Counted from the stretch's first letter, positions 35,272 through 44,532 are shown. The stretch is 64,000 nt of DNA from Microbacterium sp. Se63.02b (GCF_014171575.1 NZ_CP050453.1:3720001-3784000); one strand, 5' to 3'. A program made the numbers and translations. The notes: a model not told the origin generated them from the sequence alone.

Positions 35272-36177
35272 CTACCGCAAGACGAGAGCGGCGGCGCCGA
35301 TGAGCGGACCCTCATCGGCCAAGCCCGAGCGCACGACGCGGGTGCGACGCGAGTACTCGTGGACCGCGCTGGCGGTGAGCGCTTCCTGCACGAGGTCGAT
35401 GTAGTCGGGTGACACCCGAGAGAAACCGCCGCCGATCGCCACGACGTCGAGGTCGACGAGGGTCGCAGCATCGGCGAGCGCCTCACCCACGGCACGGGCC
35501 GAGCGCTCGATCGCCGCCCGAGCCAGACGATCGCCGGCCGCTGCATCCCTGGCCAGGTCTTCGCCCGTCGTCGCGCCGCCCCACCCCTGCTGCTGCGCCC
35601 ACGCGGCACTCGCCGGTCCTGAGGCGATCTCCTCGAGGGTCAGGCCGCCCTCTCGACGCACCTGCCCGAGGTGCCCCGCGTTGCCCGTGGCGCCGGGGAT
35701 ATAGGCGCCGTTCACGACGAAGCCGCCGCCCACCCCGGTCGAGACGACGATCGAGAGCGAGGCGCCGGCGCCCTGCGTCGCACCGAGCCAGGATTCGGCG
35801 AGCGCGAGCGCCCCGCCGTCGTGGCCGAGCCGGGTCGGGAGGGTACGTCCGAGAATGGCTGACGCCGCTGCGCGCACCGCATCGACGAGGCCGTACCCGC
35901 GGGCGAGGGGCATGTTGACGGGGGTGATGGAGCCGGCGATCCGGTCGACCGGTCCCGCGCTGCCCACTCCGGCTCCCACGAGCTCGGCGTCGACAGGCAG
36001 CGCGCCGAGCGCGTGCTCCACGATCGCGACGACGGCGGCATCGAGCGACGCGGCGGTCGCCGCCCGCCCTGTGGCCTGCCGGCTGCGGCTGCGGTCGACG
36101 AGCACCCCGTGCTCGTCGACGAGCGCGGCCTCCATCTTGGTCCCGCCGATGTCGACGGCGAGGGCGTACCGCGTCAC
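35272..36177 (-). CDS. ROK family sugar kinase
   Basis: A 301-residue ROK protein from a GTG overlapping the pyrE stop. Phosphate loop YALAVDIGGTKMEAALVDEHG, VGAGVGSAGPVDRIAGSITPVNMPL, LGHDGGALALAESWLGATQG, VSTGVGGGFVVNGAYIPGATGNAGHLGQV (GHxG) and AIGGGFSRV. The Cys-rich Zn motif of glucokinases and NagK is absent. ATP-dependent kinase of a hexose or amino sugar; it could feed amino-sugar recycling, but its operon partner is pyrE. Confidence 0.87.
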   Translation of the reverse strand: MTRYALAVDIGGTKMEAALVDEHGVLVDRSRSRQATGRAATAASLDAAVVAIVEHALGALPVDAELVGAGVGSAGPVDRIAGSITPVNMPLARGYGLVDAVRAAASAILGRTLPTRLGHDGGALALAESWLGATQGAGASLSIVVSTGVGGGFVVNGAYIPGATGNAGHLGQVRREGGLTLEEIASGPASAAWAQQQGWGGATTGEDLARDAAAGDRLARAAIERSARAVGEALADAATLVDLDVVAIGGGFSRVSPDYIDLVQEALTASAVHEYSRRTRVVRSGLADEGPLIGAAALVLR

Positions 36178-36734
36178 TGCGGGTCGAGCCCGAGGTCGTC
36201 GAGATCGAACGCGGCGCGCCATTCCAGTCCCTCGGCTTCGATCGCGGCCTGCGCTCCCGTCTTCCGGTCGACGATCACCGCGACCGCGACGACCTCGGCG
36301 CCTTCCTTGCGCAGGGCCTCGACGGCCTTGAGCGCCGACTGTCCGGTGGTCGAGGTGTCTTCGAGCACGACGACACGCTTGCCCTTGACGTCGGCGCCCT
36401 CGATCTGGCGGCCACGGCCGTGGTCCTTGGGCTCCTTGCGCACGACGAACGCGTCCAGCGGGCGCTCGGCGGCCACCGAGGCATGCAGCACGGAGTTCGC
36501 GATCGGGTCGGCGCCGAGGGTCAGCCCGCCGACGGCCACGACGTCGAGGTCGCCGATCAGGTCGAGCATGATGCGGCCGATCGCGGGGGCGGCCCGGTGA
36601 TCGAGCGTGAGCTTGCGCATGTCGACGTAATACGTCGCCTTCTTGCCGCTGGAGAGGGTGAAGTCGCCGTGGAACACCGCCTCGTCCGTGATGAGGTCGA
36701 GAAGGGTCTGGCGGTCTGCGTCGAGTGCGGTCAC
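36174..36734 (-). CDS. pyrE: Orotate phosphoribosyltransferase
   Basis: 186 residues from the GTG that gives VTALDADRQTLLDLI; a GTG seven codons upstream is possible. It makes OMP from orotate and PRPP in pyrimidine synthesis. Evidence: HGDFTLSSGKKATYYVDMRKLTLDHRAAPAIG, VAVGGLTLGADPIAN, FVVRKEPKDHGRGRQIEG (catalytic loop) and PRPP motif VVVLEDTSTTGQSALKAV. The last Asp/Glu-rich residues overlap the ROK gene start. Confidence 0.92.
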   Translation of the reverse strand: MTALDADRQTLLDLITDEAVFHGDFTLSSGKKATYYVDMRKLTLDHRAAPAIGRIMLDLIGDLDVVAVGGLTLGADPIANSVLHASVAAERPLDAFVVRKEPKDHGRGRQIEGADVKGKRVVVLEDTSTTGQSALKAVEALRKEGAEVVAVAVIVDRKTGAQAAIEAEGLEWRAAFDLDDLGLDPQ

Positions 36735-36771
36735 GGCATCCAGTGTAGGAGGCACGCCCTAGGCTTGACGC

Positions 36772-37632
36772 ATGCGCTTGGCCACCTGGAACGTCAACTC
36801 CATCCGCACCCGCGTCACCCGCACCGTCGAGTTCGCCGTCCGAGAGGATATCGACGTGCTGGCGATGCAGGAGATCAAGTGCAAGCCGGAGCAGTTCCCC
36901 TACGGTCCGTTCGAAGAGGCCGGCTACCACGTCGAGGTGCACGGACTCAATCAATGGAACGGCGTCGCTATCGCGAGCCGGCTGCCCATCACCGACGTGC
37001 GCACGGCGTTCGACGGCATGCCGGGGTTCGCGAAGGGGCATGAGGGCCCCGACGCGCCGCTCGAGGCGCGCGCCCTCGGCGTGATGGTCGACGGCGTACG
37101 CGTGTGGAGCCTGTACGTCCCCAACGGCCGTTCGCTCGACGACCCCCACTACCTCTACAAGCTGCACTGGCTGGAGCAGCTGAAGAAGTCCACGGCTGCC
37201 GAGCTCTCGGCGAACCCCGATCTTCCGCTCGCTCTGGTCGGCGACTTCAACATCATCCCGTTCGACCACGACAACGGCGACCCCGACATCGTGGTGGGCC
37301 GTTCGACCCATGTCTCACCGCCGGAGCGCGAGGCGTTCTTCGCGTTCCAGGATGCGGGTGTGACCGATGTCGTGCGCCCGCTGCTCCCCGAGGGATACAC
37401 CTACTGGGACTACCAACGGCTGAAGTTCCCCCGCAACGAGGGCATCCGCATCGACTTCGTCCTGGGCTCGCGCACCCTGGCCGAGGCTGTGACCGGCGCC
37501 TCGATCCACCGCGACGAGCGCAAGGGCGAGCAGCCCAGCGACCACGTCCCCGTGGTCGTCGACCTGGATGGCCGTCGTCTGGGAACGGGCGGCCCCGCGG
37601 AAGACGACGACCTCCCGATGATCTTCTCCTGA
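36772..37632 (+). CDS. xth: Exodeoxyribonuclease III (AP endonuclease family)
   Basis: 286 residues, full length for ExoIII. Motifs: RLATWNVNSIRTRV, DVLAMQEIKCKPEQFP (metal-binding Glu), WSLYVPNGRSLDDPHYLYKLHWL, LVGDFNIIPFDHDN, RIDFVLGSRTLAE and the catalytic SDHVPVVVDL. Repairs abasic sites and 3' blocking groups. Divergent from pyrE with only 37 bp between starts. Confidence 0.93.
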   Translation: MRLATWNVNSIRTRVTRTVEFAVREDIDVLAMQEIKCKPEQFPYGPFEEAGYHVEVHGLNQWNGVAIASRLPITDVRTAFDGMPGFAKGHEGPDAPLEARALGVMVDGVRVWSLYVPNGRSLDDPHYLYKLHWLEQLKKSTAAELSANPDLPLALVGDFNIIPFDHDNGDPDIVVGRSTHVSPPEREAFFAFQDAGVTDVVRPLLPEGYTYWDYQRLKFPRNEGIRIDFVLGSRTLAEAVTGASIHRDERKGEQPSDHVPVVVDLDGRRLGTGGPAEDDDLPMIFS

Positions 37633-37643
37633 ACGTTGCTCCC

Positions 37644-38456
37644 ATGACGGTGCGGCTGATCGCCACCGATCTCGACGGAACGCTGCTCGACTCCTCGTCC
37701 GGGGTCTCGGTGCGCACGAGGTCGGCGCTCGACGCCGCCCGTGACCGCGGCATCCATGTCGTGCCCGTGACCGCTCGGCAACCCATCGGTCTGCGCGCGA
37801 TCGCGGCTGATGCGGCTTTCGACGGCTGGGCGCTCTGCAGCAACGGGGCCTACGCCGTCCACCTCGTCGACGGACGGATGCTGTTCGCAGAAGAGCTCCC
37901 GGCCGACACGATCCGCACGCTCGCCGACGCGTTGCGGGCGAGCATCCCCGGCCTGCTGTTCGCGAGCGTTCGGGAGGGCGGCGAGACGTTCGTCGCCCAG
38001 CACGGCTACGCCGAGATCGCCGACGTCTCCGACCACAAGCGAGACCCCGAGACCATGGGCGGCGTGCCGCTCGATCGACAGGTGCTCTCCGCGCCGAGCC
38101 TGAAGCTCGTCATCCGGCATCCCGAACTCGCACCCCCGACTCTGTTCGAGGCGCTGCGCTCACTCGGACTCACGGGTTTCGAGGCCACCCTGTCGGGGGC
38201 GCCGTTCGTCGAGGTGATGGCGGAGGGCGTCACGAAGGCCACCGGCCTCGCCCGCCTCTGCGATCACCTCGGCATCGACCGCGCCGAGGTGATCGCTTTC
38301 GGCGATGCCCTCAACGACGTGGAGATGCTCCGGTGGGCCGGCCGCGGCGTGGCGATGGCGCATGCGGCAACCCTCGTCCAGGATGCTGCCGACGAGACCA
38401 CCTCCTCGAACGACGAGGATGGCGTGGCGAGGGTGATCGAGCGACTGCTCGGCTGA
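37644..38456 (+). CDS. Cof-type HAD phosphatase
   Basis: 270 residues, 11 bp after the exonuclease gene. Cof/HAD-IIB motifs: LIATDLDGTLLDSSSGVSVRT, VVPVTARQPIGLRAI, ALCSNGAYAV, GVTKATGLARLCDHLGI and VIAFGDALNDVEMLRWAGRGVAMAHA. Members dephosphorylate sugar phosphates, FMN or PLP; the substrate here cannot be assigned. Confidence 0.88.
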   Translation: MTVRLIATDLDGTLLDSSSGVSVRTRSALDAARDRGIHVVPVTARQPIGLRAIAADAAFDGWALCSNGAYAVHLVDGRMLFAEELPADTIRTLADALRASIPGLLFASVREGGETFVAQHGYAEIADVSDHKRDPETMGGVPLDRQVLSAPSLKLVIRHPELAPPTLFEALRSLGLTGFEATLSGAPFVEVMAEGVTKATGLARLCDHLGIDRAEVIAFGDALNDVEMLRWAGRGVAMAHAATLVQDAADETTSSNDEDGVARVIERLLG

Positions 38457-38460
38457 CACC

Positions 38461-38483
38461 GGCTCGACCGCGAAGGTCGAACC
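38461..38483. terminator. Stem-loop between convergent HAD and reductase genes
   Basis: GGCTCGACC and GGTCGAACC pair at 8 of 9 positions around GCGAA, 5 bp past the HAD stop and 13 bp before the convergent stop. Plausible bidirectional terminator without a U-tract. Confidence 0.5.
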
Positions 38484-38496
38484 GCGCCCTGACACC

Positions 38497-39146
38497 TCAG
38501 CCGAACGTCCCGACCTCGGGTACTCGATCCGTTCTCCCGTAGCGCAGCAGCGTCACGCCTTCGTCGTCGGTGATCGGCAGCTCGAGCAGACGCAGCACGG
38601 ACGGCAGGGCACTGTCGGCGAAGACCTTCTTCCCCGCGCCGAGCAGGATCGGATACACCCAGAGGTTCAGCTGGTCGAAGAGTCCCTCGGCCAGCAGCGT
38701 GTGCACGAAGTCGATGCTGCCGATCACGTGGACTTCGCTGTGCGCGGCGCGCATCGCGGCGATCTCGGCCGCGAGGTCGGCGCCGACGCGGGTGCTTCCC
38801 GCCCAGTCGAGGGCCAGGTCGTCGTCGCGTGTCGCCACGTATTTCGGCACCCGGTTGAAGAGCGTGCCGATGTCGCCGGACTCCCCTCGGTGTGGTGCGG
38901 CCAGTAGGAGGCGAAGATGTCGTAGGTCCGACGACCGAGGAGCAACGCATCCAGCCCGCGCATGCCCTTCTCGATCTCGGGGCCGACGCCGGAGGAGGGA
39001 TACCCCGCCTGCCAGCCGCTGAAACGGAACCCGCCCGAGGGGTCTTCGTCGATGCCGCCGGGCCCCTGTGCGACCCCGTCGAGCGTCAGGAAGAGGTCGA
39101 TCAGGATGCGGCCGCGCGTGGCGTGCTGCGTGCTGTCAGTGCTCAT
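38497..39146 (-). CDS. RibD C-terminal/dihydrofolate-reductase-like protein (one apparent frameshift)
   Basis: After correction 216 residues: GRILIDLFLTLDGVAQGPGG, GLDALLLGRRTYDIFASYWPHH, then KYVATRDDDLALDWAGSTRV, EVHVIGSIDFVHTLLAEGLFDQLNLWVYPILLGAGKKVF. This is the RibD_C/DHFR-like fold that binds NADPH, common in actinobacteria with unknown substrate. The frame breaks in CCCC/GGGG at 38883-38886; one more G gives TEGESGDIGTLFNRVPK. The ATG overlaps the HxlR regulator stop, so the two are co-transcribed. Confidence 0.83.
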
Positions 39147-39835
39147 GTCGTGCTCCCTACAGTCATCCGTGCGATGTGGAACGTGGTCGAGAAGGCGTCG
39201 AGCCAGGAGTCCTCTCCGCGGACCACCGCGACGACATCCTGCGCGAGCGCCTCGGCCGCGGTGAGGTCTCCGCCGATCAGGTGACGGATGCCGGGACCGG
39301 CGACGATCACGGCGTCCGGGTCCCCCTCGGGGAGTCGTCCGCCGACGGGCGGCGCGGGAGGGGCGAGCTGGGCGATGCGGAGTCCGCCGTCGCGCACGGA
39401 CGCGCGCAACGCCACGTCGCCCACGTGGAGTTCGTACTCGCCGTCTGTCGCCGCATCCGCCTGGAACGCCGTGCGCAGTGCCATGGTGAGCGAGTCCGGG
39501 GTGACCACGTCGCCCTCTTCGGGGTCGCCCATCGCCTGGAATCCCCAGCGGCCGAGGGCGAGCATGATCGGCTCGAACGAGCGCCCGTACGGGGTGAGCT
39601 CGTACACGAGGCCGCAGTTCAGCAGCGGAACCCGGCGCACGACGCCGCCCTCCTGCAGCTCCTTCAGCCGCGTGGAGAGGATGTTGGTGGGGATGCGCGG
39701 CAGGCCCTGCTTGAGGTCGGTGTACCGACGGGGACCGACGAGCAGATCGCGCACGATGAGCAGCCCCCACCGTTCCCCGATCAGCTCGACGGCGGTCGTC
39801 ACGCCGCAGTACTGGCCGTAGCTGCGCGCCGCCAT
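39143..39835 (-). CDS. HxlR family regulator with C-terminal SCP2-like domain
   Basis: 230 residues. HxlR winged helix: CGVTTAVELIGERWGLLIVRDLLVGPRRYTDLKQGLPRIPTNILSTRLKELQEGGVV, residues about 10-70, with a possible redox Cys at 10 and a second in LLNCGLVYEL. The C-terminal 100 residues (ALRTAFQADAA..., IVAGPGIRHLIGGDLTAAEAL) look like an SCP2 sterol-carrier/ligand fold. It follows the VOC gene (1 bp gap) and precedes the reductase gene: a small regulated detoxification set. Confidence 0.87.
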   Translation of the reverse strand: MAARSYGQYCGVTTAVELIGERWGLLIVRDLLVGPRRYTDLKQGLPRIPTNILSTRLKELQEGGVVRRVPLLNCGLVYELTPYGRSFEPIMLALGRWGFQAMGDPEEGDVVTPDSLTMALRTAFQADAATDGEYELHVGDVALRASVRDGGLRIAQLAPPAPPVGGRLPEGDPDAVIVAGPGIRHLIGGDLTAAEALAQDVVAVVRGEDSWLDAFSTTFHIARMTVGSTT

Positions 39836-39836
39836 G

Positions 39837-40274
39837 TCAGGCCGACGTCGCCTGATCCGCCACGTGGTCCGGCCCGTTCTCGACGGCCTCGGGGGTCATG
39901 TAGAGGAAGCCGAGGGAGTTGCCGTCGGGGTCATCGAGGTCGCGCGAGTACATGAAGCCGTAATCCTGCACGGGCTTGGGTTCGGTGCCGCCTGCGGCGA
40001 GGCCCTTGGCGAGGATCGCATCGACCTCCTCGCGGGAATCCCGGCTGAAGGCGACCGACACCTGGACGATCTCGTTCGGGTCGGCGATGGGCTTGTCTGT
40101 GAAGGTCGCGAAGAACTCGCGCTTGAGGACCATGAAGTAGATGTCCTCGCTCCACACGATGCAGGCGGCGTTCTCGTCGGTGAACTGCGGGCTGATGTCG
40201 CAGCCCAGCGCCGTGTAGAACGCCTTGGCGCGCTCGAGGTCGCTGGTGGGCAGGTTGACGAAGACCTTGGTCAT
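39837..40274 (-). CDS. VOC (glyoxalase/bleomycin-resistance fold) protein
   Basis: 145 residues; AAAGGAG is 5 bp before the ATG. VFVNLPTSDLERAKAFYTALGC, FTDENAACIVWSEDIYFMVLKREFF, SREEVDAILAKGLAAGG and DYGFMYSRDLDDPDGNSLGFLYM define the fold. First gene of the HxlR set, behind a large dyad. Reaction unknown; the family includes dioxygenases, glyoxalases and drug-binding proteins. Confidence 0.85.
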   Translation of the reverse strand: MTKVFVNLPTSDLERAKAFYTALGCDISPQFTDENAACIVWSEDIYFMVLKREFFATFTDKPIADPNEIVQVSVAFSRDSREEVDAILAKGLAAGGTEPKPVQDYGFMYSRDLDDPDGNSLGFLYMTPEAVENGPDHVADQATSA

Positions 40275-40307
40275 GATGACTCCTTTGTCCGGTGTTCTGC
40301 GCTCATG

Positions 40308-40341
40308 CTTGCAAATAACAACCATGCTTGTCAATAGCAAG
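40308..40341. promoter_or_regulatory. 34-bp inverted repeat at the VOC/HxlR promoter
   Basis: Arms CTTGCAAATAACAA (40308-40321) and TTGTCAATAGCAAG (40328-40341) match at 11 of 14 positions around CCATGC. The AT-rich dyad stands out in GC-rich DNA and lies directly upstream of the VOC gene, with a TTGACA on the minus strand inside the right arm. Likely operator of the HxlR regulator. Confidence 0.6.
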
Positions 40342-40399
40342 TAACCGATCCGTCGCCAGGGGGATGCCTCGACCCGCGCACCCGCCCTACGGTGGAGAG

Positions 40400-41665
40400 A
40401 TGCCCGCCGTCCCGTTCACCCGCACGCCGACCGAGCGCGAGCGCCGGGCGGATGTCATCCTCGCCGCCGTCATGTTCGTCGGTGCGGTGCTGAGCGCGGG
40501 GCTGTCCTCGATCGCAGAGATCTACGGGGAAGAGCAGGCACCGCTGTGGTGGGCGCTCGTCTACGCTGTCGTCGCCACCGTCCCCCTGGCTTTCCGCAGG
40601 CGCTGGCCGGGGACCGCCGCCGTGATCGTGGCCGCGGCGTACTTCACGGCCGTCACGATCCGCGTCCCCGAGATCTATGTGGGCAACATCGTGATGTTCC
40701 TCACGCTGTACACGGTCGGGGCGTGGATGAACGACCGTCGCCGCGCGATGCTCGTTCGGGTCGGCATCATCCTGGGCATGTTCGTGTGGTTGATCATCAC
40801 GATGTACCGCGACGCGATCAGCGAGGCCGACAAAGCCGACGTCGCCGCCGGAGCCATGTCGCCGTACGTCGCCTTCATGCTCATCCAACTGCTGCTGAAT
40901 GTGCTGTACTTCGGCGGCGCCTACTACTTCGGTGAGCGCTCCTGGGCCGCGGCTGCGCAGCTGGCGGTGCTCGAGCAGCGCACCGTCGAGCTCGAGCGCG
41001 AGCGCGAGGTCACCGCGGCTCAGGCCGTCGCCCTCGACCGCGTGCGCATCGCGCGCGAACTGCACGACGTCGTCGCGCACCACGTGTCGGTCATGGGCGT
41101 GCAGGCGGGCGCCGCGCGACTCGTGCTCGAGCGCGACCCCGCCGAAGCCGCCCGCATCCTCTCCGGCGTCGAGGGTTCGGCGCGCGACGCGATCCACGAG
41201 CTCCGCCAACTGCTGGAGACCCTGCGCACGCCGGGCGGCGAGACGACGGACGCGGCGTCGACCCTCGCGCTCGACGACATCGCCGACCTCGCCGATGCCT
41301 CCACCGAGGCGGGGCTGCCCACGGACTACGCGGTGATCGGCGAGCCGGTGCCCGTGCCGTCGCTGGTCGCGGTGAACCTGTACCGGATCGCCCAGGAGTC
41401 GCTCACGAACGCCCGCCGTCACGCCGGGAGCGGAGCGACGGCCGACGTGCGCGTGCGGTACGACGACGACGGCGTCGAACTCGAGATCGTCAACACCGGA
41501 CGCGCGATCACCCAACTCCGCCCGGGGCTCGGGCAGTTGGGCATGCGGGCGCGCGCCGCGGCATCCGGAGGCACGCTCGAGGTGTCGCCGCGGCCGCTGG
41601 GCGGGATGCGCGTGCGCGCGCGGGTGCCACTCCCGGCCCCGGCAGGATCGGCGGCGGATCGATGA
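40400..41665 (+). CDS. NarL-type sensor histidine kinase
   Basis: 421 residues. Four to five N-terminal helices (residues about 18-165; DVILAAVMFVGAVLSAGLSSI, IVMFLTLYTVGAWM), then a coiled coil ELEREREVTAAQAVALDRVRIARELHDVVAHHVSVMGVQAGAARLVL with the HisKA_3 phosphoacceptor H (RELHDVVAHH). The ATPase has RIAQESLTNARRHAGSGATADVRV and GLGQLGMRARAAASGG. Partner is the LuxR-type regulator that overlaps its stop (ATGA). Signal unknown; benE and the ABC exporter downstream are candidate targets. Confidence 0.92.
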   Translation: MPAVPFTRTPTERERRADVILAAVMFVGAVLSAGLSSIAEIYGEEQAPLWWALVYAVVATVPLAFRRRWPGTAAVIVAAAYFTAVTIRVPEIYVGNIVMFLTLYTVGAWMNDRRRAMLVRVGIILGMFVWLIITMYRDAISEADKADVAAGAMSPYVAFMLIQLLLNVLYFGGAYYFGERSWAAAAQLAVLEQRTVELEREREVTAAQAVALDRVRIARELHDVVAHHVSVMGVQAGAARLVLERDPAEAARILSGVEGSARDAIHELRQLLETLRTPGGETTDAASTLALDDIADLADASTEAGLPTDYAVIGEPVPVPSLVAVNLYRIAQESLTNARRHAGSGATADVRVRYDDDGVELEIVNTGRAITQLRPGLGQLGMRARAAASGGTLEVSPRPLGGMRVRARVPLPAPAGSAADR

Positions 41666-42346
41666 GCGCCCCGATCCGCGTCCTGCTGGTCGACGACCAT
41701 GCGCTGCTGCGCGCCGGCTTCCGGACGATCCTCGACACCCAGCCCGACATCACGGTGATCGGCGAGGCGTCGTCGGGCGCGGAGGCCGTGGCCAAGGCAT
41801 CGGCGCTCCGCCCCGACGTGATCACGATGGACGTGCAGATGCCCGATATGGACGGCATCGAGGCGACCAGGCTCCTCGTCGCCGACCCCGCGGTCGGCGC
41901 GGCCATCGCGATCGTGACCACGTTCGATCGCGACGACTACCTGTACCAGGCACTGGATGCGGGGGCGAGTGGGTTCCTGCTCAAGAACGCCGGAGCGGAG
42001 GATCTGATCGCCGCCGTCCGGGCCCTCGCCGCGGGCGACGGGATGCTCGCCCCGAGGTGACCCGCCGTGTGCTGGCTCGGTTCGCCGCGACGCCCGCTGC
42101 GCCACCTCCGGGGCACCCGTCGACCGCGGCCCCGCGCCGAAGGTCGCGCTCGCCGAGCCGCTCACCGAGCGCGAGACCGAGGTGCTGACCCTGCTGGCCG
42201 ATGCCCGCAGCAACGCCGAGATCGCCAAGGCGCTGTTCATCGGCGAGGCCACGGTCAAGACGCATGTGTCACGCATCCTCCAGAAGCTCGGCGCACGGGA
42301 TCGGGTGCAGGCGGTCGTGCTCGCGCATCGCATGGGCCTCGCGTGA
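41662..42346 (+). CDS. NarL/LuxR-type response regulator (two apparent frameshifts)
   Basis: After correction 228 residues. Receiver: RVLLVDDHALLRAGFRTIL, DVITMDVQMPDMDGIEATRLL (phospho-Asp), IVTTFDRDDYLYQAL, GASGFLLKNAGAEDLI. Output: LTERETEVLTLLADARSNAEIAKALFIGEATVKTHVSRILQKLGARDRVQAVVLAHRMGLA. The frame breaks at CCCC 42051-42054 (one C more gives LAPEVTRRVLARF) and again in CCCC near 42140 (one C more gives AAPAPKVALAEP). All functional motifs are intact. Confidence 0.87.
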
Positions 42347-42382
42347 CCACCCGCCTCCGCCCGCCGCGATAGCCTCGGATCC

Positions 42383-43555
42383 ATGCCAGACGCCGCCCCG
42401 CTGTCCCGTCCGATCCTGGCGGGGGTGGTCACGGCACTCGTCGGCTTCACGAGTTCGTTCGCGGTCGTGCTCACCGGACTCGACGCGGTCGGGGCCGACG
42501 CCGCGCAGGCGGCCAGCGGTCTCCTCGCGGCGAGCCTCACGATGGGACTCGCGTGCGTGGTGCTGGCGTGGCGGTACCGGATGCCGATCACGGTCGCGTG
42601 GTCCACACCCGGCGCGGCCCTCCTCGTGGCGACCGGGACCGTCGAGGGCGGATGGCCCGCCGCGGTCGGGGCCTTTCTCGTCACGGCCGCGCTCATCCTG
42701 CTCACCGCGCTGTGGCCCGCGCTGGGCTCTCTGATCGCCCGCATCCCACCGTCGATCGCGCAGGCGATGCTCGCCGGTGTCCTGCTGCCGCTGTGCCTGA
42801 CGCCGATCACGGGCATCGTCGCCAACCCGTGGGGCGTGGTCCCTGTCGTGCTGACCTGGCTGGTGTTCACACGACTCGCGCCGCGCTGGGCGGTGCCGCT
42901 GGCGTTCGTCGCCGCGGCGGTGGTGGTCGCGGTCTCGCTGATCGTCGACGGCGCCTCGTTCGACCCGGCGCTCCTGCTGCCGGGCTTCTCGTTCACGGCG
43001 CCGACGTTCACGGTGGGCGCGCTGGTCGGCCTCGCCGTACCGCTGTTCATCGTGACCATGGCCTCGCAGAACGTGCCGGGCATCGCCATCATGCGCAGCT
43101 TCGGATACGAGGTGCCCTGGCGGCCGGCGATGCTGGTCACCGGACTGGGCACCGCGCTCGGGGCCACAGCCGGCGGGCACGCCATCAACCTCGCAGCGAT
43201 CAGTGCCGCGCTCGCCGCATCGCCGGATGCCGACCCCGACCCGAAGCGACGGTGGGTCGCCGGGGTCTCCACCGGGGTGTCGTACCTGGTGCTGGGCGGC
43301 TTCTCGGCCGCGTTCGCCGCTCTCGTGGTGCTCGCGCCGGACGCCGTGATCCCCGCTGTCGCGGGGCTCGCCCTGTTCGCCGCGTTCGGTGCGTCCGTGC
43401 ACCAGGCCATCGACGATCCCGGCGAGCGGATCCCCGCGGTCGTGACCTTCCTGGTGGCGGCATCCGGAATCTCCGTGCTCGGGGTCAGCGCCGCGTTCTG
43501 GGCTCTCGTCGCCGGACTGCTGGTGCGCACCGCGCTGCACGCCGGCCGTCGCTGA
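42383..43555 (+). CDS. benE: Benzoate/H+ symporter
   Basis: 390 residues, about 12 helices. BenE features: LAGVVTALVGFTSSFAVVLTGLDAVGADAAQAASGLLAASLTMGL, RMPITVAWSTPGAALL, VPLFIVTMASQNVPGIAIMRSFGYEVPW and GGHAINLAAISAALAASPDADPDPKRRW. Imports benzoate-like aromatic acids with protons. No catabolic genes are near; a TCS precedes it. Confidence 0.88.
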   Translation: MPDAAPLSRPILAGVVTALVGFTSSFAVVLTGLDAVGADAAQAASGLLAASLTMGLACVVLAWRYRMPITVAWSTPGAALLVATGTVEGGWPAAVGAFLVTAALILLTALWPALGSLIARIPPSIAQAMLAGVLLPLCLTPITGIVANPWGVVPVVLTWLVFTRLAPRWAVPLAFVAAAVVVAVSLIVDGASFDPALLLPGFSFTAPTFTVGALVGLAVPLFIVTMASQNVPGIAIMRSFGYEVPWRPAMLVTGLGTALGATAGGHAINLAAISAALAASPDADPDPKRRWVAGVSTGVSYLVLGGFSAAFAALVVLAPDAVIPAVAGLALFAAFGASVHQAIDDPGERIPAVVTFLVAASGISVLGVSAAFWALVAGLLVRTALHAGRR

Positions 43556-43635
43556 CAGGAGGTCCACCGGGCGGGGGTGGGGAGTCCGCCATGCGGGGGA
43601 TGCCGCGCGTCGACGCCCTGCGTAGCGTGAAAGGC

Positions 43636-44532
43636 ATGACGACAGGAATGCTCGAACTCTCCGGCATCACCAAGAGCTACGGCTCTCGGCGCGTGCTCGA
43701 CGACGTCTCCTTCACGGTCGCCCCCGGGCGACTCACGGGCTTCGTCGGCGGCAACGGCGCCGGCAAGACCACCACCATGCGGATCGTCCTGGGGCTGCTG
43801 TCCTCCGACGGCGGCCGGGTCGACCTCGACGGCGCACCGATCACCGCCGAGGACCGCCGTCGTTTCGGGTACATGCCCGAGGAGCGCGGCCTGTACCCCA
43901 AGATGAAGGTGCTCGAGCAGATCGTCTACCTCGCGCGCCTGCACGGTTTCGGCAAGCAGGACGCCGCGGACCGGGCGACCGCCCTGCTCACGGAACTCGG
44001 CCTGGGCGAGCGGCTGAACGACACGATCGAGTCGCTGTCGCTCGGAAACCAGCAGCGGGCGCAGATCGCCGCGTCGCTGGTGCACGACCCCGAGGTGCTG
44101 ATCCTCGACGAGCCGTTCTCCGGCCTCGACCCGCTCGCGGTCGACGTGGTCGCTGGCGTCCTGCAGTCCAGCGCGGCGAAGGGCGCGTCGATCCTGTTCT
44201 CCTCGCACCAGCTCGATGTGGTCGAGCGTCTGTGCGACGACCTCGTCATCCTCGCCGGTGGCACGATCCGCGCGGCAGGGTCGCGTGACGGGCTTCGCGC
44301 CGAGCACGCCCGCGACCGGTACGAGCTGGTGTCGGCGGGGGATGCGGGCTGGCTGCGCACCGAGCCCGGTGTGACGGTGGTCGACTTCGAGGGCGGATAC
44401 GCGCTCTTCGACGCGGACGGCGCCGAGACGGCCCAGCGCGTGCTCCAGTCCGCCGTGCAGCGTGGTGATGTCGCCAGCTTCGCCCCCAAGCATCCGTCCC
44501 TCGCCCAGATCTTCAAGGAGGTCATCCAGTGA
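43636..44532 (+). CDS. ABC exporter ATPase (NatA-like)
   Basis: 298 residues. Walker A GGNGAGKTTTM, Q-loop YMPEERGLYPKM, signature LSLGNQQRAQIAASL (LSxGN variant), Walker B VLILDEPFSGLD, H-loop FSSHQLDVVERL. The PEERGLYPKM motif is typical of NatA-type ATPases that energise Na+ or drug export with an ABC-2 permease. It overlaps the permease gene. Confidence 0.9.
   Translation: MTTGMLELSGITKSYGSRRVLDDVSFTVAPGRLTGFVGGNGAGKTTTMRIVLGLLSSDGGRVDLDGAPITAEDRRRFGYMPEERGLYPKMKVLEQIVYLARLHGFGKQDAADRATALLTELGLGERLNDTIESLSLGNQQRAQIAASLVHDPEVLILDEPFSGLDPLAVDVVAGVLQSSAAKGASILFSSHQLDVVERLCDDLVILAGGTIRAAGSRDGLRAEHARDRYELVSAGDAGWLRTEPGVTVVDFEGGYALFDADGAETAQRVLQSAVQRGDVASFAPKHPSLAQIFKEVIQ

Noticed and set aside
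42051-42141. Programmed frameshifting in the response regulator
   Set aside because: No slippery heptamer or stimulatory structure is evident, and the same type of break is found in 20 unrelated genes.
41419-44493. Long minus-strand frame (1024 codons)
   Set aside because: Antisense shadow of the TCS, benE and ABC ATPase genes; composition is random-looking and Arg/Ala/Ser-rich.
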